Assembly (NCBI RefSeq): GCF_040869045.1
Contig: NC_090324.1
Coordinates: 54,713,346-54,777,345, forward strand
Reading direction: 5' to 3'
DNA: 64,000 nucleotides
Source: Eurosta solidaginis
Taxonomy: Eukaryota; Arthropoda; Insecta; Diptera; Tephritidae
Positions within the stretch are counted from its first letter, which is position 1, and the number at the start of each line of letters is the position of its first letter. Shown here in pieces: positions 8,367 to 19,285 of the stretch. The translations under genes were made by a program, and so were the position numbers. The notes below the pieces were generated by a model. The model searched no databases and had not been told where the DNA came from. It was given only the letters and a program-made list of their open reading frames with translations.

Positions 8367-10697
8367 AGTCTGATCGTCCCGATCAGACAAATCTCTCGAT
8401 CTAAACGCCGCTAGCATCTCCAAATGAACCACCTTTCTATTTCGTGGTTTCCCAATGGTTTGTATGCGGTAGATGGAATTACTGATCTTCTTCACAACCT
8501 TGTACGGGCCTTCCCAAATGCACCGAATTTTGGCTGGAACACCTTTCCGCCGGAGAGGGTTGTTTAACAGTACCAAATCTCCCTCCAAGAACCCTTCCGA
8601 ATTATTGTTCTCATTGTACCTGCGTTTGATCTTACTACTCATTATCCTTAGTCGTTTCCTCACACTCTGTTGTTTGACCAATGAACTACTTCGCAGAGCT
8701 TGCGCTTGACGGATTGGCTTGACAGTATCGTTCCGCCGTTTCCCAACAGAAGTGCGCGATGGCTTGAAACCACCCTTGCATGCTTCCTGCAAAATTCTTG
8801 CAGTCGTTTTAGTGCGTCCATTAGGGTTTGTCAATGCCGGTGTTTTTGTCGCAGGTACTTTTGATTTCGCTTTGTTTGGCCCATTCGTTTCATCAACCTT
8901 TACCTTTGACTTTCGTGGCCTTTGTCGACTTTTCTCCACCAGTACTCGATTACTGCTGAAACCTTTTTCCAAACTGAAGTTAATTGGCACATCCTGGTTC
9001 TTATAAAGCATCACCCTTTTCTGCATATCGATCTTGATGTCATGGTCAACCAAGAAGTCCACTCCCAATATGACTTCATCAACGATCTCCGCCACAACGA
9101 ATTTGTGTAAAACCATGACCTTCCCAATCAGTACTTCACATATCACTTCTCCCTGGACTTGGTTATACTCGCCTGTGACCGTACGCAACCTTGCTCCAGG
9201 TAACGGTTTAACTCTCCTGTTGACTAATTCAGATCGAATCAAGGAATGAGATGCGCCCGTATCTACAGTCAGTACACGCTCCTCGCCATCGACATTGCCT
9301 CTGACGGTAAGACTGCTCGATTTTCTACCAATTTGCAACACAGATATCATAGGACATTCAATAGCCGGGGCAAGTTTTCGTTCTTTACATTCGACACGCT
9401 CTTGCTCATCTCCTCCAGCTTTGCGTTTACGCCCACCCACATTGTTGGAACTATTAAGGCCAAGATCGCAATGACGTGCAATGTGACCGGACTTCCCGCA
9501 TTTGAAGCATTTGATAACTTTTTCACTCCGCTTTTGCGATCCTTTCAGCGCCTCCAATATTGCGTCTACCCACTCTGGCCTTTCTACTTCCACACGATGA
9601 GCTTTGTATGCTGGTTTACTCAATAATGACGCCGTTTCCTGAGTCAATGCATGGGATACCGTTTCAGAAAATGTTTGCTTTGGGTTCGCGTATGTGGCTC
9701 GCTTCGTTTCGACGTCCCGTATGCCATTTATAAAGCTTTGAATCTTCACTCTTTCCGTGTATTCCACGGGTGCGTCCGCATTTGCAAGATGAGCCAATCT
9801 TTCAATATCTGAAGCAAACTCCTGCAATGTTTCATTTGCTTTTTGGTAGCGGTTTTGCAACTCAATTTGGAATATCTGTTTCCTATGCTCGCTTCCATAA
9901 CGTCGTTCTACAGCAGCCATCAATGCTTCATAATTGTTCCGCTCTCCTTCGGGAATCGTCTGTAGAATTTCCGCTGCTGGTCCCTTCAATGCCACGAATA
10001 GTGCAGCAACTTTATCTTCCGCATTCCAGTTGTTCACTGCTGCGGTCTTCTCAAACTGTAACTTAAAGACCTGGAAAGGAACAGAACCGTCAAAGGATGG
10101 TGTTTTTACCTTTGAATTACTTGCTGAAACTGCTGGACGATTTAATTGTAACTGCTCCATACGACCCTTCAAATCATCGACTTCTGCCTGAAATTGAGCG
10201 ATTTTTGCATCCTGCGCTTCCAGCTTTGATGTTACCCTTGCTTCCTGTGCTTCTAACTGTGAAGACATTTGTGCCACCTGCAATGATAAGCGCTCCTCTT
10301 GTTCTTCCATCTTTGATGTTATGCGTGTCTCCTGCGATTCCAGTTGGGATGCCATATATGTCTTCTGTTCTTCTAGTTGAGATGCCAGTTGAGATTTTAT
10401 ATCTGTCTTTTGCGATTCCAGTTGAGAAGCCACTGTCGATGTTTGAGCAGATATTGCAGCCAAAATCATGTTCAAATCTGTGCTGGTAACCGTCTGCGAT
10501 GTTTCGTTTTTCTCTTCAATTTTTGTTGTCTCCTCCCCATCAAGGTGAAAGATATACTCTTCCACATCAATTCCTTCTGCTTCCATTGCCTCTCGTAGCC
10601 GTGCCTGAAGTTCAAGTTTAACGCCGCTTGTATTCAATCCACGGGTCTCCAACTCCTTCTTTAGTTGCTGGATCTTTAATTCACCGAACTTTGCCAT
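8364..10697 (-). CDS. SAP-Gag-protease-integrase-tail polyprotein, intact 777 aa
   Basis: One uninterrupted frame. Residues ~5-36 form a SAP motif (KIQQLKKELETRGL...KLELQARL), a helix-extended-helix fold known for DNA/chromatin binding. Residues ~85-190 are a coiled coil built from repeats around SQLE.Q.T. Residues ~197-355 are capsid-like Gag (FDGSVPFQVFKLQFE, LKGPAAEIL, LQEFASDIERL). Residues 397-410 are a CCHC knuckle, CFKCGKSGHIARHC. Residues ~465-550 are retropepsin (VDTGASHSLI at D479; VILGVDFL). Residues ~575-690 are a basic, Lys/Arg/Ser-rich linker. Residues ~703-770 are the integrase C-terminal GPY/F-like module (EGDLVLL, WEGPYKVVKK). RT, RNase H and the integrase zinc finger and core are absent. 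The intact frame in a young copy suggests the product is used for particle formation while enzymes come from elsewhere. Confidence 0.93.
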   Translation of the reverse strand: MAKFGELKIQQLKKELETRGLNTSGVKLELQARLREAMEAEGIDVEEYIFHLDGEETTKIEEKNETSQTVTSTDLNMILAAISAQTSTVASQLESQKTDIKSQLASQLEEQKTYMASQLESQETRITSKMEEQEERLSLQVAQMSSQLEAQEARVTSKLEAQDAKIAQFQAEVDDLKGRMEQLQLNRPAVSASNSKVKTPSFDGSVPFQVFKLQFEKTAAVNNWNAEDKVAALFVALKGPAAEILQTIPEGERNNYEALMAAVERRYGSEHRKQIFQIELQNRYQKANETLQEFASDIERLAHLANADAPVEYTERVKIQSFINGIRDVETKRATYANPKQTFSETVSHALTQETASLLSKPAYKAHRVEVERPEWVDAILEALKGSQKRSEKVIKCFKCGKSGHIARHCDLGLNSSNNVGGRKRKAGGDEQERVECKERKLAPAIECPMISVLQIGRKSSSLTVRGNVDGEERVLTVDTGASHSLIRSELVNRRVKPLPGARLRTVTGEYNQVQGEVICEVLIGKVMVLHKFVVAEIVDEVILGVDFLVDHDIKIDMQKRVMLYKNQDVPINFSLEKGFSSNRVLVEKSRQRPRKSKVKVDETNGPNKAKSKVPATKTPALTNPNGRTKTTARILQEACKGGFKPSRTSVGKRRNDTVKPIRQAQALRSSSLVKQQSVRKRLRIMSSKIKRRYNENNNSEGFLEGDLVLLNNPLRRKGVPAKIRCIWEGPYKVVKKISNSIYRIQTIGKPRNRKVVHLEMLAAFRSRDLSDRDDQT

Positions 10698-10729
10698 GTC
10701 CTTGTTGTCCTTTGTAATTTATTCAACAA

Positions 10730-10746
10730 TCCCACTTCTGACACCA
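10730..10746 (-). promoter_or_regulatory. Primer-binding site of LTR-I (tRNA-Leu-like)
   Basis: On the minus strand TGGTGTCAGAAGTGGGA starts two bases after the 5' LTR. From memory it matches the 3' end of an insect tRNA-Leu, the primer of the mdg3/micropia group. The same site follows the 5' LTRs at 26888 and 36327. Confidence 0.7.
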
Positions 10747-10748
10747 AT

Positions 10749-11342
10749 TGTAACGAATTTTCTGCAAATCCTCTTATTTGCCCCTTTTGCTAGGTTCGTA
10801 TCGCTAAACTGTTGAATAAATAACTCCAATATTGAATAATGGAAAAATGGCCTTTATTAAAATGCTTCACAATAACACTCAAACTGTGCAACGAATAGCT
10901 TAATAACCAAACTGATAGCTCAAATGAAACTCCACTAATCAAAATAATACTGGTATTGCTCGCTAGATATCTTCTTAGTCGTAACTGCTGATCAACTCAA
11001 ATCAAACTTAATTACTTCTTACTCGCTGGCGCCGCTTTTATAGTTTACGCTGCATACTTCTAGGCTCTTCGATTTCCAGAAGTTACTAGTTGTTTCGGCT
11101 ACAAAATCGCCAGCCACAACTACGTGCACAAATTATTGCTCTCTCTTGTGACAACTCAGATAAGATATATGCATGTATTTGTGCATTGCCGCTCAGATGT
11201 TCGTATACGTACATATGTGTAGACGCAATTATTTATTCGTTTATGTAGATACATAATGATGAATTATTGATGTGCATTCACGTCACTGGTTAGCATCGCT
11301 TAGAGACGATAGCATCGCTCAGTGCTGCTAACATTCGTTACA
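10749..11342 (-). repeat. 5' LTR of LTR-I
   Basis: 594 bp. Read on the minus strand it has TATAAAAG (11035-11042) and then AATAAA (10853-10858), in the order expected for promoter and polyadenylation signal. Confidence 0.93.
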
Positions 11343-12698
11343 ATATATATATTTTCGCAAATTTTAGCCCCATTTTAACAGCTAGAAGCTTCAAATTTCA
11401 CCGAGTATTTACTTATATAGCATATATTGTTGTCTGAAAAAATCATAGAGATCGGTTGTATATATAGTATATATCTCATACAACCGATTTTTCAGATAAG
11501 AAACTTTTCGCAATTTCTACCCCATTTTAACAGCTAGAAGCTTCAAATTTCACCAACTGCTTACGTGTATAGCGTACATTGATGTCTGAAAAAATCATTG
11601 AGATCGGTGATATACATAGTATATATCTCATACAACCGATTGTTCAGATAAGAAACTTTGCGCAATTTCTGCCCCGTTTTAACAGTCAGAAGCTTCAAAT
11701 TTCACAAAATGCTTTCGTATATAGCATATATTGTTGTCTGAAAAAATCATAGAGATCGGTGGTATATATATTATATACTTCATATAAACTGTCATATTGA
11801 CCCCTTTTTTACGGCTAGAAGCTTCACGATTCATCAAATAATTACGTTTACGTCATATATTTTTGAAATACGTGATTCGTAGCCATAGTTTTTACATGCA
11901 GACCACAAAAAACGTGAAGCTTTGCACCCTCACACAGATTACCTACCTATTTTTTATTTTATATTTATCTTAAAAATCGTTTAGATATGTTCAAATTTCA
12001 CCAAATGCTTACGTGTATAGCATATATTGTTGTCTGAGAAAATCATAGATACCGGTGGTATATATAGTATATATGCCATACAACCGATTGTTCAGATAAG
12101 AAACTTTGCGCAATTTCTTCCCCATTTTAACAGTTATAAGCTTCAAATTTCACCGATTGCTTACGTATATAGTATGTATTGTTGTGTCAAAAAATCATAG
12201 AGATCGGTGATATATATAATATATATATGATGGTATATATAGTATATATATAGTATATATATATTTTTTTTACGATTTCGGCCCCATTTTAACAGCTAGA
12301 AGCTTCAAATTTCACAAAATGCTTACGTATATAGCATATATTGTTGTCTGAAAAAATCATAGAGATCGGTCGTATATATATTATATACTTCATATAAACT
12401 GTCATTTTCACCCCTTTTTTACGGCTAGAATCTTCAAAATTCATCAAATTTCATCAAATAGTTACGTTTTCGTCATATATTTTTGAAATACGTGATTCGT
12501 AGTCATAGTTTTTACACGCAGACCACAAAAAACCTGAAACTTTGCATCCTCACACAAAGTACCTACCCGTTTTTTATTTTATATTTATCTTAAAAATCGT
12601 TAAGGTATGTAGATCTGTTCACTATATATTTCTTATCTTATACATCCGATTATTCGGAGATTACGAACGGGATAAGATTATTGTTCAGCCCCATTCAT
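11343..12698 (+). repeat. ~153 bp degenerate tandem repeats in Helentron-type element I
   Basis: The phrase agcttcaaatttcac recurs at about 11388, 11540, 11694, 12143 and 12302, with catatattgttgtctgaaaaaatcat and cataaccg-type blocks between. The same units occur left of the LTR insertion (~7480-7750), showing the two flanks belong together. Units include short (TA)n runs and one internal divergent segment (11780-11990) repeated at 12385-12600. Confidence 0.8.
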
Positions 12699-12760
12699 GA
12701 AAGGTATGGAGTCTTCGGCACAGCCGAAGACAGTCCCGTTCTTACTTGTTTTCTTTATCA

Positions 12761-13953
12761 ATGAGTGGTGCTCATTCTTATGTAAGTATATAAATATGTC
12801 GCTTGATTTTTTTTCAATGAGAAGTTGTATGTAGAGGCTCTATTACTAAATGAGCACGGTAGGCAAAGCTACGGTAAACTCTTAGGATATGCAAGTGTGG
12901 TGCGAGTTATTTTTTTCGTGAGCACTGTACAGTATTTGCTTATATACATGGGTACAGTGGGCACTTATCTCACCATAGGTATCAAAATTTACGTTCTAAC
13001 TTCTTTTTGGAATTTACGTCTTTGAACGGATATAAGTATGTGACATGAAAATTATGTAATTATGAAAATGATATATTTAGGTATTAACGCTTAATATGTA
13101 TATTTCCTGAGTATTTATGTATTCTAATTTTAACTCAGTTTAAATGAAAATTCTAAAAATAATTTTTCGTCTTCTTATAACGAATTCAAACTGATATTTT
13201 TATATATAGGTTAAGTTAAATTTGCAAATTCTTTCCAGCATATACACACTATAATACTTAGTTTTGGTGTAGAAAATGAAAATATGAAATTTGCACTTAC
13301 ATGATTTTGACGTGGTATCACTCGGCTGGCCAGGCGATAAGATGCACGAAGTACGCTGCATGAATTTATGAAACGCTATATATGTATGTATATGGCAACA
13401 GAACTTCAAAATTTATACTTTTACAAAATATAATTATTTATGTAGGTATATACTTTTCTTCACCTATATATTTAAGTATTTAATAAACTTCTTTTTTTAT
13501 TTTATCTTATTTTTTGTTTTATATAACTTTAATATTCGCAAAATTCTCAGTTTCGTTTACTGACATTCATAGTAGTACAATTTCTTCGTTCAAAAGCAGC
13601 CTTTAAATTTAAATATTACGTTTAAATATTTAGCCACTTTCCTTTAATGACTATATGTATGTATATCAGAGATATGGGTTTTTTTTTTCCTAAATTTCAA
13701 AAATAAATATGTATACAATGCCTATATACCATAGATATGGTTCTATTATTTTTTCTTTCTTTATAATTATGAACACGTTTCCATAAATGATCACCGCTTA
13801 ACACTTCTAGAGGGGATGGCTCGGATCGGGAACATTACGGATGTTTCTGGCTTCCTTCTGATAGCCGGAAAGAATTTTGCTTGGGGAAACCCAAAACTAG
13901 AACCGTTTGAAAGTTTACACTAATGGTACATGTGCACCTGATGTCCTCCACGT
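12761..13953. other. No gene seen
   Basis: AT-rich sequence. The open frames at 12825-13025 and 13200-13409 have no recognisable motif or codon pattern. Confidence 0.5.
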
Positions 13954-15034
13954 GTAACAATTATTTTCATGCACAATAATTAAACTTTTTTTTTTATGAC
14001 GAGAACAACTTTACACCAGCAGCATCCAAATCGGAAAAAACCAGAAAATTTTCTGATGCTTCACCTCAACCATCCCAACTCTCCGTTTTTTTCCTCTCTT
14101 ATGAAAATGTAATTGTCATTGTACATTAATTACTAGTATTAGTATTGGATCTCACAACTTTTCACAGTGTCTTGTACGGTGTCTAAGTGAGCAGGTATAT
14201 AAAAGTGGACCCGGGGTTATTCTATAATGTGTTTCTACGATATGGGTATCAAATTAAAGGTGTTAATGAGGGTTTTAAAAGGGAGTGGCCCTTAGACGCC
14301 TTTTCGAGATATAGCCATAAAGGTGGACTAGGGGTGACTAGAATGCGTTTGTACGATATGGGTATCAAATGAAAGGTGTTAATGATTATTTAAAACGTAG
14401 TGGGCCTTAGTTCTATAGGTGGACGCCTTTTCGAGATATAGCCATAAGGGTTGTCCAGGGGTGACTCTAGAATGGGTTTGTACGATATGGGTATCAAATG
14501 AAAGGTGTTATTGAGTATTTTAAAAGTAAGTGGGCCTTAGTTCTATAGGGGGACGCCTTTTCGAGATATCGTCATAAAGGTGGACCAGGGGTGACACTAG
14601 AAATCGTTTGTACGATATGGGTATCAAGTGAAAGGTGTTAATGATTATTTAAAAGGGGGTGGGCCTTAGTTCTATAGGTGGACGCCTTTTCGAGGTAACA
14701 ATTATTTTCATGCACAATAATTAAACTTTTTTTTTATGACGAGAACAACTTTACACCAGCAGCATCCAAATCGGAAAAAACCAGAAAATTTTCTGATGCT
14801 TCACCTCAACCATCCCAACTCTCCGTTTTTTTCCTCTCTTATGAAAATGTAATTGTCATTGTACATTAATTACTAGTATTAGTATTGGATCTCACAACTT
14901 TTCACAGTGTCTTGTACGGTGTCTAAGTGAGCAGGTATATAAAAGTGGACCCGGGGTTATTCTATAATGTGTTTCTACGATATGGGTATCAAATTAAAGG
15001 TGCTAATGAGGGTTTAAAAGGGAGTGGCCCTTAG
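13954..15034 (+). repeat. Direct duplication with a period of ~741 bp
   Basis: The block at 13954-14295 (starting gtaacaattattttcatgca) recurs nearly unchanged at 14695-15034. It includes the last bases before the tandem array and its first unit. The second copy starts in the middle of an array unit, so the duplication is local and probably arose by unequal exchange or slippage. Confidence 0.85.
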
Positions 15035-15115
15035 TTGTATATGCGAAAGCGTTTTCGAGATATCGACCAAAATGTGGACCAGGGTGACCCAGAACATCAT
15101 CTGTCGGGTACCGCT
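14200..15115 (-). repeat. ~127 bp tandem repeat units (element II array)
   Basis: Units share tacgatatgggtatcaaatg, ggtgttaatga, gtgggccttag, ggacgccttttcgagatat and gtggaccaggggtgac. They are the reverse-strand version of the long array at 57290-59165. The array is interrupted by the 741 bp duplication. Confidence 0.88.
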
Positions 15116-15902
15116 AATTTATTTATATATGTAGTACCACGAACAGTATTCCTGCCAAGATTCCAAGGGCTTTTGATTGCGTCCTGCATAACTTTTTCAT
15201 TTTCTTCTACTTAATATGGTAGGTGTCGCACCCATTTTACAAAGTTTTTTCTAAAGTTATATTTTGCGTCAATAAACCAATCCAATTACCATGTTCATCT
15301 CTTTTTTCATATTTGGTATAGATTTATCGCATTTTTTCATTTTTCGTGATTTTCGATATCGAAAAAGTGGGCGTGTCATAGTCGGATTTCGGGCATTTTT
15401 TATACCAAGATAAAGTGAGTTCGGATAAATACGTGAACTAAGTTTAGTAAAGATATGTCGATTTTTGCTCAAGTTATCGTGTTATCGGCCGAGCGGAAGG
15501 ACAGACGGTCGACTGTGTATAAAAACTGGGCGTAGCTTAATCCGATTACGCCCATTTTCACAGAAAACAGCTATCGTCATAGAATCTATGCCCCTACCAA
15601 ATTTCACAAGGATTGGTAAATTTTTGTTTGACTTATGGCATTATAAACATAAAGTATTCTAGACAAATTAAATGAAAAAGGGCGGAGCCACGCCCATTTT
15701 AAAAATTTCTTTTATTCTTGTATTTTGTTGCACCATATCATTACTGGAGTTGAATGTTGACATAATTTACTTATATACTGTAAAGATATTAATTTTTTTG
15801 TTGTTTTTTTTTTTTAAGGTGGGCGTGTTTGTCATCCGATTTTGCTAATTTAGGACACATACATATAGTAATAGGAGTAACTTTCCTGCCAAATTTCATC
15901 AT

Positions 15903-16519
15903 TTGAAAATCCGCATTACTGCAGTCGAGAAGAGAGTTGGTGCCGTCGAGAACGCGTGCTCTGATGTTCTCTTGGTGCGAAATGAGTTGATTGCAGCTCA
16001 GGGCCACATTAATGCACTCGAAGCCAGCGCAGTCGCCACTGACTTAATAATTACTGGCGTCCCACATGCAGCAAGTGAGTGCTTACCTGAGCTATTTTCG
16101 AAGATCTGCTGAGTAACTGATAGCAAAGCACCACCATGGGCGATGCGTTCCTATTGCGAAACAGTGGGAATAATAATAAACAAAACAAGCCCAACACTTC
16201 CCCTCCCATTGTTATAAACTTGTTCTCTGCACCTGACCGCAATCAGTTGCTAAAATCGGTTGCTGTATTTGGTAAGTCTAAAAAGAAATCACTGACGCCC
16301 TCTGACATTGATTTGCCTGGCTATGGGACGGTAAATATTCATGAAAGTTTGCCTAGGAGATTGCGGGAGGTGATGAATCGAGCATCTGAGCTTAGGCGGC
16401 AAAAAAAGTTAGCGTCGGCGTTTTCCAATCGAGGCAGAGTATTTGTTCGGCTTAAGAGTGACGAAGAGCCCGAATTGGTTGGCAGCATCGCCGAGGTAGA
16501 TGCTGTTGTTGGTACTTGA
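15903..16519 (+). pseudogene. LINE-1w ORF1 remnant (FP25K-like)
   Basis: The first part (15903-16112) reads ITAVEKRVGAVEN, a coiled-coil-like stretch, then LIITGVPHAASE, a block seen in ORF1 proteins of CR1/Jockey-type elements. After a frame change, 16136-16519 has IVINLFSAPDRNQLL, then GYGTVNIHESLPRRLRE and ASAFSNRGRVFVRLKSDEEP, similar to the C-terminal domain shared with baculoviral FP25K. Such proteins bind the element RNA. The N-terminus is lost with the 5' truncation. Confidence 0.7.
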
Positions 16520-17075
16520 GCGCACTTACAATATGAAACATATACTTTTAGGAATGTTTATGTATATGTATATGTTAAACTTAAGTTCTGCCTTTAAATT
16601 TAATCTATGCTGTGAACTTTTCTCTTTATGCTCAATTCTTTTAACTCGTCTATTTTTTCGTTCTTATTTTGTTTCTAGCTTTAATTTCAGTCATACTCAT
16701 TTTTTTTCTCTGCTCTTTTTCTCTTTGTGCTTTTTATTTTTTGCAGTCACATATATTTGCATCACTACTGCGGTTTTTATGTGTATACTACTTTTTGTAG
16801 TCGTTCCTTCACCTTTTAATGGACTTAGACCCCTGTATGAAATCTTCCTTCAGCATTAGTGATAGCAACAAGGCTTTAATGGATATCTTGTGTAAGCAAT
16901 CTCATGGACTTAATGTAGTACACTTCAACGCCCGCAGTTTAAATAATGATAAGCTGGACTATGTTAGGGATGTATTTTTTGATTCTAATGTTGATCTTAT
17001 TTGTGTCACGGAAACCTGACGTTTGTTACAGCATCCCTTACTATAGTCTGACATGTGTCGACAGAATAGGAATGA

Positions 17076-17098
17076 GGGGGGGGGGGGGGGGGGGGGGG
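17076..17098 (+). repeat. Poly-G run of 23
   Basis: A pure G run lies in the endonuclease coding part, where the protein would normally have a short Gly stretch (GGGVAIY). It changes the frame unless its length is a multiple that restores it. Length in the assembly may be unreliable. Confidence 0.9.
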
Positions 17099-18152
17099 AG
17101 GAGTTGCTATCTACTGTAAGTCCTACTTGAAAATTAGTGTCTTGGCAGAATCAAAAATAATGACACGGAGTTTATCATTGCCGAAATATCGGACAACGTG
17201 AAAAAAGTTTTGGTATCTTGCGTGTACAACCCCCATAGGTGTAATTTGTTAGATTCATATTTTGAGGAGTTATCCCAGTTTTTAATTTATTTTGAGCGTT
17301 TTGTAATTTGTGGGGACTTTAACGTAAATCTTTTGTGTAATGGTGCTTACACTATGAAACTACTTGATCATGTCGCGGCGCTGGTCTTACCGTTACTAAC
17401 AATATTGTACCAACAAGATATTCACATAACTCAACTCAGAGCCTGCTGGACATCATTATAACGGCAAGCCCTGACCACATTTTAAAATTTCAACAAATTA
17501 GCTTCATCTTCGATCATGATCTTATTTTTTGCACACTAGATGTTACGTTTAATTGTTCAGCTGACACCGTTACTTCTGTTTATCGTGATTTTAATTCTCT
17601 AAATGTGGATGAGTTGTTTGTTGCTCCTTCATATGTCGATTGGGCCTCATGTTGGTTTCTTGCTACCGTGGATGAGAAGCTTGATTTTTTAAATAACACC
17701 CCCTGCAATCTATTTGATGTCCACGTACCGTTACGTGAAGTCCGATTTATAAAAAATTTTAGACCTTGGTACAATAACAAAGTCAGATCTGCTATTAAAC
17801 TACGCAATAAGCTGCACACGAAGTGGAAAAAGATCAACACTGAAACTGCTTGGTCGCAGTATAAAATCGCTCGCAACCAGGCCACTTACATCACTAGGCA
17901 ATCAAAGCAAATATACTGCCACCGAAAGTTAAATCCGGCACTACCATCTAAAGATTTATGGCGAAATTTAAACATCCATGGTAAACAGACGATTGAGTGT
18001 CAGATTAATCCTAATACTCTTAACGATTATTTTAGTAGTTCGGGTATTGTTCAGGACAGAGCTGAGTACCTAGAACACACATATTCCCCGGAGAGAGAAT
18101 TTCAATTTAGCGCAGTAAGTGAAAAAGATGTTTTTGAATCCCTTATGAGAAT

Positions 18153-18520
18153 GGCGGCCACCGTGGTGTGATGGTAGCGTGCTCCGCCTATCACACCGTA
18201 TGCCCTGGGTTCAACTCCCGGGCAAAGCAACATCAAAATTTTAGAAATAAGATTTTTCAATTAGAAGAAATTTTTCTAAGCGGGGTCGCCCCTCGGCAGT
18301 GTCTGGCAAGCGCTCCGATTGTATTTCTGCCATGAAAAGCTCTCAGTGAAAACTCATCTGCATTGCAGATGCCGTTCGGAGTCGGCATAAAACATGTAGG
18401 TCCCGTCCGGCCAATTTGTAGGGAAAAATCAAGAGGAGCACGACGCAAATTGGAAGAGAAGCTCGGCCTTAGATCTCTTCGGAGGTTATCGCGCCTTACA
18501 TTTATTTTTTTTTTTTTTTT
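18153..18520 (+). mobile_element. tRNA-derived SINE with poly-T end, inserted in LINE-1w ORF2
   Basis: The 368 bp insert is flanked by ATGAGAAT on both sides (18145-18152 and 18521-18528). Its 5' part is tRNA-like: A-box-like TGGTGTGATGGTAGCGTG (from ~18163) and a perfect B box GGTTCAACTCC (18208-18218) within a possible T-arm. The body (18240-18500) has no coding frame. It ends in TTTA followed by a T run. The B box fits internal RNA polymerase III transcription. The tail type suggests mobilisation by a LINE that does not need poly-A; which one is not known. Confidence 0.9.
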
Positions 18521-19204
18521 ATGAGAATCAAGTTCGATGCCATTGGGGAGGACGGAATATACTTGAAGTTTGTGAAGATTGTACTGCCTTTCGTGCTAGG
18601 AACCCTTACACACATAATCAATTATTGCTTTACAACTTCGGGTTTCCCATTGGAATGGAAAAAGGCTGTGATTGTTCCTGTCGCCAAAAAAAATGCAGCC
18701 ACAACACCTTCTGATTACAGGCCAATCAGCGTTATCCCAGCATTCGCTAAAGTGTGTGAGTCCTTGATGGCAGCTCAAATTTCATCACACGTTCAAGAAC
18801 ATAATCTGCTCAATCCACTGCAATCTGGTTTTCGTCCTAAGCACAGTTGTTCTACAGCTATGTTGAAAATACTGGACGACATAAGAATTAATTTTGATAA
18901 AGATGACCTAACTCTTTTTTGCCTCCTGGATTTTTCAAAGGCATTTAACTTAGTTGGTCATAGACTTCTTTGTGAAAAGCTCAAATGTTTTATTGGGTTT
19001 TCAGTTACATCAGTTAGCCTTATGGCCAGCTACCTTTCCGAAAGGACTTAGAAAGTTGTATGCAAAGGCTCTGCATCTAGATCATGTATTGTCTCTTCTG
19101 GTGTGCCGCAAGGCTCTGTCCCTGGTACTCATTTGTTTACTCTTTTTATCAATGATGTGTTCGCTAGGTGTCAGTATGTTAATGCACATGCTTATGCTGA
19201 TGAC

Positions 19205-19285
19205 TATTTATCTAGTCGTGTTGGTCTTGTTGATGATTTGTGTTTATTTATCTAGTCGTTTTGGTCTTGTTGATGATTTGAGTTA
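19205..19285 (+). repeat. ~45 bp tandem duplication in LINE-1w RT
   Basis: The block tatttatctagtcg(t/g)tttggtcttgttgatgatttg occurs twice in a row just after the YADD codons. The segmental duplication break (19234) lies inside it. Confidence 0.85.

Larger units (their letters stand above)
7759..11342 (-). mobile_element. Young non-autonomous Ty3/gypsy LTR element (LTR-I) with Gag-PR-integrase-tail ORF
   Basis: Two 594 bp LTRs (7759-8352 and 10749-11342) start TGTAACGAAT and end ATTCGTTACA, which are perfect inverted termini. I see three base differences between the LTRs, so the insertion is recent. ATAT flanks both sides (7755-7758, 11343-11346) as the likely target duplication. The tRNA-Leu-like primer site and a purine tract are in place on the minus strand. 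The 2.4 kb interior holds one intact ORF lacking RT, RNase H and most of integrase, so mobility needs enzymes supplied in trans. It sits inside Helentron-type element I. Confidence 0.93.
7111..12750 (+). mobile_element. Helentron-type non-autonomous element I (HINE/mini-me-like, GTCY-bearing), interrupted
   Basis: The left end has ATACCTTTCATGAA at ~7111 and the right end its reverse complement TTCATGAAAGGTAT at ~12693, a 14-base subterminal inverted repeat. A GTCY tract lies near the left end, ~153 bp internal tandem repeats fill the middle, and the right end has a perfect hairpin (GTCTTCGGC aca GCCGAAGAC) followed by CTTACTTGTTTT. This matches the known layout of DINE-1/mini-me/HINE elements (subterminal repeats, GTCY microsatellite, 3' hairpin). 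There is no coding capacity. The element is split by the LTR element at 7759-11342. Confidence 0.7.

Noticed and set aside
12825..13409. Short ORFs after element I
   Set aside because: No motif, AT-driven composition, no neighbour context.
16500..16859. 119 aa hydrophobic ORF
   Set aside because: T-rich spacer between LINE ORF1 and ORF2 read as Phe/Leu-rich protein; low complexity.
18160..18230. Functional tRNA gene
   Set aside because: B box and part of the T-arm are good, but acceptor and anticodon stems do not form and the sequence continues into a SINE body with a target duplication.
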